A DNA stretch of 6,056 bases from Candidatus Roizmanbacteria bacterium (lineage in GTDB: Bacteria > Patescibacteriota > Microgenomatia > UBA1406). Positions 1 through 6,056 of the stretch are shown in pieces (within the stretch, counting starts at the first letter, position 1; every line of letters begins with the position of its first letter). Location: positions 1 through 6,056 of the forward strand of contig JANLHK010000099.1 of the NCBI GenBank assembly GCA_024653645.1, in the 5' to 3' direction. A program made the position numbers and the translations under genes. The notes beneath the pieces are model-generated. The model saw only the letters and a program-made list of their open reading frames with translations. It did not search any database and had not been told where the DNA came from.

Positions 1-1092
1 GCGTATTGATACAAACATATTCACCACAATCACACTAGCGATCACGATATAGGCAAGGCGCGGACGATGAACAACTAATGATGCAAGTAGCAAGAGAAAC
101 AGGGGTAAAAACTGCCACGTGTAATATCCCAGAATGTCGCCTTTAAATAAAAAAGTTAGCATCCAATATCCACCATACAGAAAGCCCAAGGTGCGATAGG
201 GCACCTTTTCTTTTTTTGATAGTGTGGGATATACCTTCCATCCAACATAGACAGCTAAGGCAGCGATGATGACGTTAAGTCGGGGAATAAGATAGACTCC
301 GATTCCGTCTCCTAAAAATCCATTAATTCTTCGGTTTATAAAAAGCGACCAAATAAAATCTTTGCCCCGGTCGGAGTTTGCTACATAACTCATGACCGCA
401 CGCGTTTGCAAGAAGTCATGTCGCAATTCAAACAGCAAGTATGAACTTAAGGGAATAATCAATATACCAAATCCCAATAGGTGGGCGTATTGTCTTGAAC
501 GCACTATAGAATAGATGATGAGCAGGCTAGTAATAATGAGGATGGGTCCGCCAAAAGCAATTTGAAATTGGATAATGCAACCCAAAATAAATAGAGTAGC
601 CAATAAGTCAAATAACCGTGGCTTAGTAAGGTAGCGGCACAAGAAATAAAAAAAGATCGGAGACAGCAAAACGGCACCAAAGGGATTGAACATCACCGGC
701 GCGTAGTTGATGGCACAGGAAGCATATAGTGCCGTTGCCCATAATCCTATTGATGGGGAAAACATCTTGCGACCAACCCAATACACCGCCAAGCCGGCAA
801 CCAGCACCAACAAAAACCAAAACCAACCGATCAGAGTGGGATCGCCATTGGTGAGCAAATAGGCGGGCATATTGAGGTAGAGCCAGAGGGGCCCGTGGAA
901 TACTCCGCCGATACCTCCTGACCGTGCTCCGATAAGCGTGAGAGGGTTGTTGGTTGCTATGTCTTCAAATAACAGGAAATCACGGGCAATATCGGTATGA
1001 AACAATATATCGGCCTTGAGCAATACTGCTGCGGCAAGTGCCGTACCCATCGCTATAATAAGCAGTGGAATTTTTTTGATGGTACGGTGCAT
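1..1092 (-). CDS. GT-C family membrane glycosyltransferase (PMT/ArnT-like), C-terminus cut by window edge
   Basis: The frame is open for 364 codons from the ATG at 1092 to the left edge, so the C-terminus is missing. The N-terminus MHRTIKKIPLLIIAMG is a short basic stretch followed by a first membrane segment. The first outer loop carries DIARD (residues 34-38), LIGARSGGIGGVFHGPLW (53-70) and then YL. This is the pattern D.aRD...LiG...G.fHGPL..Y seen in many bacterial GT39-like GT-C proteins, where an Asp in this loop is the presumed catalytic residue. Hydrophobic segments follow at roughly 88-107, 115-130, 138-155, 160-177, 182-197, 205-222, 268-286, 302-316 and 325-360. Family knowledge suggests sugar transfer from a polyprenyl-phosphate donor on the outer membrane face; the acceptor is unknown. 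The start lies 3 bases after the stop of the upstream GT-C gene and has no clear ribosome binding site, so translational coupling is likely. An in-frame TAA just upstream rules out a longer protein. Confidence 0.85.
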   Translation of the reverse strand, partial: MHRTIKKIPLLIIAMGTALAAAVLLKADILFHTDIARDFLLFEDIATNNPLTLIGARSGGIGGVFHGPLWLYLNMPAYLLTNGDPTLIGWFWFLLVLVAGLAVYWVGRKMFSPSIGLWATALYASCAINYAPVMFNPFGAVLLSPIFFYFLCRYLTKPRLFDLLATLFILGCIIQFQIAFGGPILIITSLLIIYSIVRSRQYAHLLGFGILIIPLSSYLLFELRHDFLQTRAVMSYVANSDRGKDFIWSLFINRRINGFLGDGIGVYLIPRLNVIIAALAVYVGWKVYPTLSKKEKVPYRTLGFLYGGYWMLTFLFKGDILGYYTWQFLPLFLLLLASLVVHRPRLAYIVIASVIVVNMFVSIR

Positions 1093-1095
1093 ATA

Positions 1096-1926
1096 TTAAT
1101 AGGTTACTATAACATCTTGTCCATTTTTTGGCTTTCGTTGTATCAGTATTTTTTTTGTTCCATCAACGTACGTAATCATAAGTGAACCACCAGGTGCGGG
1201 CTGGAGTACATACTCTTTTTCAAGAATGCTATTCTGAATACGCTTTCGTTGTACTGGTAGTATCTGCTCAGCATTAATGCCGATAGAGGGGCGTTCACTT
1301 AACCTGATGGCAGGATCCAACGCCCGTGTATCAATTTGGCTCTCATTGACCACGGGTAATATGAAGCCTATATCAGCCTGCCAGTCCGCAGGATGATTGG
1401 CCTTATACAGACGCTCCTGGGAGTATTTTTTTATACCAGTTAATTGAGTAATAGTTTCTTGCATAGCGTTTTCATTCTTCATATCAGCAGGCACGACTGA
1501 AATAAAAGTACGCAGCATGGGTTGGGCATACACTCGTTTTTGATCTTTGCTCACAACAGAACCGTACATCCCATTTTTTTCTTCGAGAGTTATTGCTGCA
1601 ATATCATCAAAACGTGAAAATAGATACTCATTACTCCAGTCGATATGCCATACGTTTTGTTCGCGTATGAGCGATAGAGGAGCGGAGTGAGTTACTGAAC
1701 CAATGGGCGTATGGTAGGTAATAGTAACCGTAGATGAGGCTTCCGATTGCCAAGGAAATGCATACGTGGGCTGTATGGCCACTGTTTTATCTAGTAATGC
1801 CAGTTTGCGTTCAAATGCTTTTGCTGTCAACCAGAACTGTTTTTGCGACATGACCTTTTTATCAGCATCAGTCAGTGAAGGGTACATATCCTGGTAGGCA
1901 CCGTTTTGCCATGGCTCTACGATGTT
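1096..1926 (-). other. C-terminal domain region resembling the non-catalytic half of a class B PBP
   Basis: This marks residues ~396-671 of the 671-residue GT-C protein. Visible parts are an NTF2-like domain (396-495) ending in VWHIDW, a linker, the segment NGMYGSVVSKDQKRVYA (513-529) at the place of the RGxIxDRNGxxLA motif of PBPs, and the dimerisation-type region (534-671). The conserved Arg and DRN of that motif are lost. The stretch between the FILPVV segment and SILEKEY is shorter than in PBP2a, where an R.YP and GYVG region would lie. With an odd number of membrane segments before it, this part would lie outside the cell, as the PBP pedestal does. The assignment rests on pattern comparison from memory, with no profile search. 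Confidence 0.7.
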
Positions 1927-3111
1927 GCGCGTAAATCGGTGGGGAGTCGGGAATAAATACAGCAGAGTTTGGATGCTGATGATGCCCAGCACGATACCGG
2001 TTACCGCATAATGATAGTTACGTTTAACACTATGGAAGGTGGTCAGAATTGCAAGAAATGGCATGACAAGCAATAAGTATCGAGCAAAAAAAGGAACAAG
2101 CGCTGTCGCTAGTATAAGCCCCAGTGTTAAGAATGTCACATAGCGCATGAGCACAGTAAGGCTTTTCCACAAAATACACGAGATGCCTAAGAATAATAGC
2201 ATCAAAGGCCATAATAGAGTCCACTCATCAATGGATGACCATAGCTGTCCGCCGCTCCATGAGCGATTGAGTCCCATAAGGAGGGCGGTCAATGGGGCGG
2301 GGTAAAATGGTTGTGCTTGCGATGACAAGTAGAAGTGAAGAGTCCACTTTTCCGCCTTAAGAAAACTCATAAAAGAATTTCCTTGCATAAAATAGGGAGC
2401 GAAAGTTGCAATGTATGATAATCCCGCTGTACCTGCAATACCAAGCAATACTGATAGAGGTTTTTTTGACTGCCACAGTAGATATACATCGGCAATGATA
2501 ATAGGTACCACAAAAAAACCGATCTTTATTGCCATAAAAGCGCCCAGGCCAACCCCAGCAAGAAGAAAGGCAAGAATACCGGTGCGGGTATTGGTTGCTC
2601 GTATAAGCAGCAACATACCTATGATGTGCATGAGAAGAGCTACCAGATGAGGCAGATCAAGCATGGATACGCTCATTTGGTGCAAGACCAGAGGGTTGAG
2701 CAGAAAAATAAGAAAGGCGAAACTACGCATATATTGTTCTTTGAACAATAACGAAAGGACAATCCAGGTTAGTGTGGTTGCTACAAAAAATAATATGAGA
2801 GACATGATGCGCGCGTTCTGCCACCATACAATACCCCATCCGTATAGATATTTGCCAAGCGGTGGAACCTCTGGGTTAATTGAAAAATATTTGCCAGTTG
2901 TTACTAACTCATGTCCGGCAATTTGATACAGTAGTTCATCACCGATACTGCGGATACTGCGCGCGATGGTCCATTGTGAATGGTCGTACAGGTCTTGCGT
3001 ATACGACGTGTCATAAGGTGTTAAGAAAGCGGAACGATACGACCATAGAGCCACTAGTATTGTTGCAATACTAAATAACACAGCAATAATAGCTGCGGTG
3101 TTTTTAGTCAT
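1096..3111 (-). CDS. GT-C glycosyltransferase fused to a MecA-type PBP pedestal (NTF2-like + dimerisation domain), no transpeptidase
   Basis: The protein has 671 residues. Residues 1-390 are an integral membrane domain with about 11 hydrophobic segments (for example 6-24, 103-122, 130-147, 152-170, 178-195, 220-240, 298-316, 322-342, 368-388). The first outer loop holds YDTSYTQD (33-40) and EVPPLGKYLYGWG (81-93), close to the HPPLGK motif of protein O-mannosyltransferases, so a PMT/ArnT-like GT-C using lipid-linked sugar is the best call. Residues ~396-495 match the MecA_N/NTF2-like fold by eye: WQNGAYQDMYPSLT, then KKVMSQKQF, a strand TVTITYHTPIG, and LIREQNVWHIDW (481-492). Residues ~505-671 match a class B PBP dimerisation domain: FISVVPADMKNE, HPADWQADIGFILPV, SILEKEY and finally KNGQDVIVTY. 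PBP2a of Staphylococcus aureus (recalled, not searched) has equivalents such as YKIKTNYGNI, DGMWKLDW, YEIGIVP, DTFVPLKTV, GLEKLYD and KDGKDIQLTID. The transpeptidase with SxxK is absent. The start overlaps the upstream GT2 gene by 8 bases. The GT-C call is firm and the PBP-pedestal call likely. Confidence 0.85.
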   Translation of the reverse strand: MTKNTAAIIAVLFSIATILVALWSYRSAFLTPYDTSYTQDLYDHSQWTIARSIRSIGDELLYQIAGHELVTTGKYFSINPEVPPLGKYLYGWGIVWWQNARIMSLILFFVATTLTWIVLSLLFKEQYMRSFAFLIFLLNPLVLHQMSVSMLDLPHLVALLMHIIGMLLLIRATNTRTGILAFLLAGVGLGAFMAIKIGFFVVPIIIADVYLLWQSKKPLSVLLGIAGTAGLSYIATFAPYFMQGNSFMSFLKAEKWTLHFYLSSQAQPFYPAPLTALLMGLNRSWSGGQLWSSIDEWTLLWPLMLLFLGISCILWKSLTVLMRYVTFLTLGLILATALVPFFARYLLLVMPFLAILTTFHSVKRNYHYAVTGIVLGIISIQTLLYLFPTPHRFTRNIVEPWQNGAYQDMYPSLTDADKKVMSQKQFWLTAKAFERKLALLDKTVAIQPTYAFPWQSEASSTVTITYHTPIGSVTHSAPLSLIREQNVWHIDWSNEYLFSRFDDIAAITLEEKNGMYGSVVSKDQKRVYAQPMLRTFISVVPADMKNENAMQETITQLTGIKKYSQERLYKANHPADWQADIGFILPVVNESQIDTRALDPAIRLSERPSIGINAEQILPVQRKRIQNSILEKEYVLQPAPGGSLMITYVDGTKKILIQRKPKNGQDVIVTY

Positions 3112-3934
3112 GATTGAGCAGGTAGTTTATGAAGACGTGCAGTTTAGTGTTAAGCGGTGCATAGGCAAGGGCATAGCGTAATCGGTTTCTTTTTTGGTAG
3201 CGTTGTTGAAACACAGAGCCTGCTCCCTGCGTGGATTGGGAGTTTTTATGCCATATCACCAATGACGGATCATAGAGGAGTGGCACTTGGGCGCGTTTCG
3301 CACGTTCACAAAAATCGGCATCTTCATAGTACAAAAAATATGACTCATCAAAATACCCCGTTTTTCGTATGACTGATTCATCAAAGGCCATGAGGCAACC
3401 GGTGATAAATTGGGTAGGTGTCAGCGTGTCATACTGACCAACATCAACTTCATCAACGCCTACATGAAGGGTATACGCATTCTGCCAATCGGTGATACCG
3501 CCAGCATACCAGAGTACCTTACCCAAATCCTTTTCTTGGTACCGGTCCTTATGATATTCATACCCTGGCGCGTAATAAATTTTGCCCCCCATGAGCGAAG
3601 AAGAATTTTTTTTAATGGATGCTTTGGTGTTGGCAACAAATTTTGAGTCAAAGGTAATATCACTGTTTACCACACAAAAAAAATGATACCCATGTTGTAT
3701 GCCATACTGGATGCCTTTATTCAGACAGTACGCATACCCTTTATTATCTAAATGGTGATAACGGGCGTAGGTCGGCATGGCAACATTTTGTGGTTCTTCG
3801 GTGGTGTCTCCGACAAACACGGAGAATGCGGAATCGGTTTGAGAGTCAAGTGATGAGAAAAAATCTTTAAGAATGCTATAATTCCGATAAGTACATGTTA
3901 TGATTAGCAAGTCATCATGAGGCATATCATTCAT
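3104..3934 (-). CDS. GT2 family glycosyltransferase (rhamnosyltransferase/WbbL-like)
   Basis: The protein has 276 residues (273 from the second Met at 3925) and is a soluble GT-A fold enzyme with no membrane segment. The nucleotide-binding start is LLIITCTYRNYS (9-20). It is followed by LDNKGYAYCLNKGI (62-75), the metal-binding DXD-type site VNSDI (89-93), ITGCLMAFD (177-185), GYFDESYFLYYEDADFCER (193-211) with the likely catalytic ED pair at 204-205, and a late VIWHKNSQST (226-235). This order is typical of GT2 enzymes annotated as rhamnosyltransferases (WbbL/RfbN group), which transfer a nucleotide-activated sugar onto a growing lipid-linked glycan at the inner membrane face. The actual sugar cannot be read from sequence. 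Two starts are possible. The ATG at 3934 overlaps a TATAAT motif, while the ATG at 3925 sits at the predicted transcription start. Neither has a Shine-Dalgarno site. It is the first gene of the leftward operon and its last 8 bases overlap the GT-C/PBP-pedestal gene. Confidence 0.9.
   Translation of the reverse strand: MNDMPHDDLLIITCTYRNYSILKDFFSSLDSQTDSAFSVFVGDTTEEPQNVAMPTYARYHHLDNKGYAYCLNKGIQYGIQHGYHFFCVVNSDITFDSKFVANTKASIKKNSSSLMGGKIYYAPGYEYHKDRYQEKDLGKVLWYAGGITDWQNAYTLHVGVDEVDVGQYDTLTPTQFITGCLMAFDESVIRKTGYFDESYFLYYEDADFCERAKRAQVPLLYDPSLVIWHKNSQSTQGAGSVFQQRYQKRNRLRYALAYAPLNTKLHVFINYLLNHD
3874..3882 (+). promoter_or_regulatory. Predicted extended -10 promoter for the rightward operon
   Basis: The plus strand carries TGCTATAAT, the same perfect extended -10 motif as the leftward one but facing it. 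It lies inside the coding part of the GT2 gene, near its 5' end. The predicted start of transcription is about 3889, leaving a leader of ~70 bases to the ATG at 3959 or ~28 bases to the ATG at 3917. No convincing -35 hexamer is present. The motif also encodes Asn-Tyr-Ser of the GT2 protein, so it could be coincidental. Confidence 0.4.
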
Positions 3935-3941
3935 TATAGCA
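3933..3941 (-). promoter_or_regulatory. Predicted extended -10 promoter for the leftward operon
   Basis: On the minus strand this reads TGCTATAAT, a perfect extended -10 element (TGn followed by TATAAT). I see no good -35 hexamer 16-18 bases upstream, which extended -10 promoters can tolerate. Counting 7 bases on from the last T puts the transcription start at 3925-3926, that is at the A of the second ATG of the GT2 gene. If it is real, the ATG at 3934 cannot be used from this transcript and the mRNA is leaderless. Confidence 0.45.
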
Positions 3942-3942
3942 C

Positions 3943-3946
3943 GAGG
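3943..3946 (+). promoter_or_regulatory. Possible ribosome binding site (GAGG) favouring the start at 3959
   Basis: GAGG lies 12 bases before the ATG at 3959, which is longer than the usual spacing. The alternative upstream ATG at 3917 has no such motif and would make the two divergent genes overlap at their 5' ends. Support is weak and is used only to choose between starts. Confidence 0.25.
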
Positions 3947-3958
3947 TTATGGCGCAGT

Positions 3959-5599
3959 ATGCGACCTGAACACATTGCATACGCGCTATCTTTTATTGCG
4001 TTTATGGTGAACGCACTCTATGTTTCATATCCTGATGAATTTGTAAATCTTTTGGGAGGTCAATCAATACTACATGGAGGGATTCCCTATAAAGATTTTT
4101 TTGACCACCACATGCCGTTCGCCTGGTATTCGAGTGCAGTACTACTACTGTTTTCTTTCGGATCGTATGTCTTATTTCGTCTTTGGTGGGCGGGCGCGGC
4201 TTGGGCCACGCTGTGGCTGGTGGGTCGTTTTATCAAAAACCGCAGTAAGGAATTGCATGGGTATTATCTGTGGTTTGTTGTCGTGTATCCGTTGGTAGCT
4301 ATGTACTACTGGCTGCACCTCTTTTTGGCAGACAGCTTGGGATTCTTATTCATATCGGTATTGTTGTGGCTTTTTCTGGCGCAAACCTTTGCGGCACAAC
4401 GCACTTCTATGAAGACGTTGTATGTGTTTTCTTTCCTCATATTCCTGTTGCTGTTTTCTTCCATGACCTACATTTTGCTGGCGGGCATGTTTTATGTATG
4501 GCTGCTGTATCTGCTATACCGGGAGCAAGCAAAACCCATGCACTATCTACGCCTGTGTGCTGTTTGTGCAGCGCCGTATGTGATCTATGCGCTGTATCTG
4601 TTGGTTAGTAATTCTTGGCATGAGTTTTATATTGCAAATGTGGTTTACAACACGAAGCTGTATATTTCTATCCCCAACTACACAAAGGGAAACTTCTTCA
4701 ACCCGGTTAAATTTGCGCTGACAGTTATATACAACTTTCATCAGGAGTATTTGCCGCTGCTGTCTATGATTAAGCACATCGATCTGTATACCCCCATGGG
4801 ACCGCTCTTTGCATTTGCGAGTTTTCTGCTGGTGGCATTTGCTTTTTACAAAAACCCATTACTGGGCATACTGCTGTTTTTACTACTATCGTTTTCCGCT
4901 CCCCGCAGTACCATTAGTGATTTGGGAGAAACCAAGTATCAGGCCGGAGGGTTTATTGCAATCGGATTGGTTTCTGCTTTTTTTGTTTTGTGGGCGCGTA
5001 AGCAGCTTGAGATACGGGACGAACTCGTCGCCATTTTAACGAAAGTGTTTTTAGTGGTGTTACTGCTTGAAACCATATTCTTCAGCTTGGTTATGGCCAA
5101 GTATACGTATGAGCGGTGGTATTTACGCTACACGCAAGCAATGCCCGGCATCAATGACAAGTCGCCGACAGCAGATGTGATCGATGGTGTGTTGCGAGAC
5201 AGGAATGCCTCTTACTGGGTAGGTCCGTATGAGCCTCATCATCAGTTTTTCGTAACTGAAGCGCGATTGCCCGGTCGATATGTTTCGCTTCTACCCCAAT
5301 TTAGGGAAGATACCTACTTCAGTAATGGATTTATTGAACAATTTGAAACAGCCAAACCTGAGGTGATTATATTTAAACATTTGGCGTCAATTTTTAATAC
5401 GCCATCAGAGGTATTTGGTGCATTCTTTCTTGAATGGATGGATGGTAACTATGTGCGCATGCGCGATATTCCCGGAATTAAACTTGAACGCTCACCGGAG
5501 TCATTTGAAATGATGAATGATGTGTATCTCCGTGAGGATATTCAGGATGAGCTGTTACAGAGGTTTATTCAAGAGGGCTATGTCAGTATCAGCCAGTAG
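3959..5599 (+). CDS. GT-C family membrane glycosyltransferase (GT39/ArnT-like)
   Basis: The protein has 546 residues from the ATG at 3959; an in-frame ATG at 3917 would add 14 residues. I prefer 3959 because of a GAGG upstream and because 3917 would overlap the divergent GT2 gene. The first membrane segment is at about 6-22, followed by an outer loop with YPDEF (24-28) and GIPYKDFFDHHMPFAWY (41-57). The Asp/Glu pair and the PYxDFFDHHxPF pattern are typical of the GT-C first loop, where the catalytic acid sits. About ten further hydrophobic segments run to ~380. A soluble tail of ~165 residues contains LPGRYVSLLP (437-446) and KPEVIIF (466-472), as in related GT-C proteins that have a PxRY...P..vi tail. 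Expected role is transfer from polyprenyl-phosphate sugar on the outer face; the acceptor is unknown. It is first in the rightward operon, and its end overlaps the DPM1/GtrB-like gene, a plausible supplier of its donor. Confidence 0.87.
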   Translation: MRPEHIAYALSFIAFMVNALYVSYPDEFVNLLGGQSILHGGIPYKDFFDHHMPFAWYSSAVLLLFSFGSYVLFRLWWAGAAWATLWLVGRFIKNRSKELHGYYLWFVVVYPLVAMYYWLHLFLADSLGFLFISVLLWLFLAQTFAAQRTSMKTLYVFSFLIFLLLFSSMTYILLAGMFYVWLLYLLYREQAKPMHYLRLCAVCAAPYVIYALYLLVSNSWHEFYIANVVYNTKLYISIPNYTKGNFFNPVKFALTVIYNFHQEYLPLLSMIKHIDLYTPMGPLFAFASFLLVAFAFYKNPLLGILLFLLLSFSAPRSTISDLGETKYQAGGFIAIGLVSAFFVLWARKQLEIRDELVAILTKVFLVVLLLETIFFSLVMAKYTYERWYLRYTQAMPGINDKSPTADVIDGVLRDRNASYWVGPYEPHHQFFVTEARLPGRYVSLLPQFREDTYFSNGFIEQFETAKPEVIIFKHLASIFNTPSEVFGAFFLEWMDGNYVRMRDIPGIKLERSPESFEMMNDVYLREDIQDELLQRFIQEGYVSISQ

Positions 5600-6056
5600 T
5601 AAGCATTCCTACAGCGTTATCTTACCGGTATTTAACGAAGAGGAAACTATTCCGGTACTGTATAAACGACTCCATGCGGTTTTTAAGGATTTTACCGAGT
5701 CATATGAATTGTTGTTTATTAACGATGGCTCAAGCGATGGGTCGGCACGGCTATTAAGTGAACTGCATAAAAAAGACAAACGGGTTAAGCTCATCAATTT
5801 TTCAAGAAACTTTGGCCACCAAATGGCAGTGACCGCCGGCTTACAGTACGCATCCGGATCAATCATGATTATACTGGACGCCGATTTGCAGGACCCTCCT
5901 GAAGTATTGCCGCAGTTTATTGCTAAAATTAAAGAAGGGTATGACGTGGTATATGCCATACGGACCAAACGGAAAGAATCATGGGTAAAACGGCTTGCCT
6001 ATTATGCATTTTATCGCCTACTGGCACGGGTGTCTAGCATTGATATTCCTCTGGAT
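5580..6056 (+). CDS. DPM1/GtrB-like polyprenyl-phosphate glycosyltransferase (GT2), C-terminus cut by window edge
   Basis: The frame runs from the ATG at 5580 for 159 codons to the right edge. Motifs of the DPM1/GtrB/CsbB group appear in order: YSVILPVFNEEETI (11-24), FINDGSSDGS (46-55), FSRNFGHQMAVTAGL (74-88), ILDADLQDPPEVL (98-110) with the metal-binding DAD, and the R.KRKESWVKR region (128-138) before the first helix near the membrane. Family members are ~300-330 residues with two C-terminal membrane helices, so about half is missing. They transfer a sugar from a nucleotide donor to undecaprenyl (polyprenyl) phosphate at the cytoplasmic face; which sugar is not visible here. The gene overlaps the preceding GT-C gene by 20 bases in another frame. 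A GAGGG lies only 2 bases before the ATG, closer than usual, so coupling to the upstream gene is likely. Confidence 0.9.
   Translation, partial: MSVSASSKHSYSVILPVFNEEETIPVLYKRLHAVFKDFTESYELLFINDGSSDGSARLLSELHKKDKRVKLINFSRNFGHQMAVTAGLQYASGSIMIILDADLQDPPEVLPQFIAKIKEGYDVVYAIRTKRKESWVKRLAYYAFYRLLARVSSIDIPLD

Noticed and set aside
623..826. 67-codon open frame on the minus strand
   Set aside because: It is out of frame within the left-edge GT-C gene, whose own frame is open for 364 codons and carries family motifs.
997..1185. 62-codon plus-strand frame across the junction of the two leftward GT-C genes
   Set aside because: It is antisense to two convincing coding regions, with no ribosome binding site or recognisable domain.
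1600..1950. Assembly chimera as the cause of the GT-C/PBP-like fusion
   Set aside because: The frame runs through without a break, and codon use and composition look alike on both sides. The C-terminal part lies on the side of the membrane expected for a PBP pedestal. Read coverage was not available, so this stays a check rather than a claim.
3606..3681. Runs of eight T (about 3606) and eight A (about 3675) within the GT2 gene as phase-variation or frameshift sites
   Set aside because: The frame is intact through both with motifs on either side, and they encode ordinary Lys/Phe-rich stretches. Eight-base A/T runs are not rare in such DNA.
3917..3958. Upstream ATG at 3917 as the start of the rightward GT-C gene
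   Set aside because: It would overlap the 5' end of the divergent GT2 gene and has no ribosome binding site. The ATG at 3959 has a GAGG upstream and leaves the membrane domain complete. It is not fully excluded.
4270..4608. 112-codon open frame on the plus strand
   Set aside because: It is a shadow frame inside the GT-C gene starting at 3959. Its hydrophobic, Cys-rich look is a by-product of the codons for membrane segments.
5609..5968. 119-codon open frame on the minus strand
   Set aside because: It lies entirely within the DPM1/GtrB-like gene, which has a full set of ordered GT2 motifs. The minus-strand translation shows no recognisable motif or start signal.
1..6056. Rho-independent terminators, tRNAs, CRISPR repeats, insertion-sequence ends
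   Set aside because: I looked at junctions and edges and saw no GC-rich hairpin followed by a T run between genes, no repeat array and no transposase or terminal repeats. The genes abut or overlap, leaving no room for most of these.

Overview
The window looks like a compact bacterial surface-glycosylation locus. Every stretch of more than a few tens of bases is coding, all five genes are envelope glycosyltransferases, and there is no RNA gene, mobile element or CRISPR array. Base composition is moderate by eye (not computed). All complete genes end in TAA or TAG, and all tryptophans checked are TGG. Shine-Dalgarno signals are weak or absent, neighbouring genes overlap or nearly touch, and several multi-membrane-span GT-C enzymes are packed together. 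That style is common in uncultivated small-genome bacteria such as Candidate Phyla Radiation/Patescibacteria. This assignment is an inference; there is no marker gene here to prove it.

Layout: two divergent gene sets start from a very short centre at about 3925-3959. Leftward (minus strand) run a GT2 family glycosyltransferase (3104-3934), a 671-residue GT-C family membrane glycosyltransferase (1096-3111), and a second GT-C enzyme (1-1092) whose C-terminus lies beyond the left edge. Junctions are an 8-base overlap and a 3-base gap, so this is almost certainly one operon. Rightward (plus strand) run a third GT-C enzyme (3959-5599, or from 3917) and, overlapping it by 20 bases, a DPM1/GtrB-like polyprenyl-phosphate glycosyltransferase (5580 to beyond the right edge).

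How they fit together (inference): the DPM1/GtrB-like enzyme would charge polyprenyl phosphate with a sugar on the inner face of the membrane. The GT-C enzymes would use such lipid-linked sugars on the outer face, and the GT2 enzyme would extend a glycan chain in the cytoplasm. The acceptor (protein, glycolipid or wall polymer) cannot be read from the sequence.

The most notable item is the 671-residue protein. Its first ~390 residues are a PMT/ArnT-like membrane domain. Its last ~275 residues read like the non-catalytic half of a MecA-type class B penicillin-binding protein: an NTF2-like MecA_N domain followed by a dimerisation/pedestal domain. It stops just where the transpeptidase domain would begin. 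A glycosyltransferase carrying a PBP pedestal is a fusion I do not know as described, and it suggests a physical link between surface glycosylation and the peptidoglycan machinery. A second point is the centre of the locus, where two perfect extended -10 motifs (TGCTATAAT) face each other. They predict transcripts with overlapping 5' ends and a nearly leaderless GT2 mRNA.
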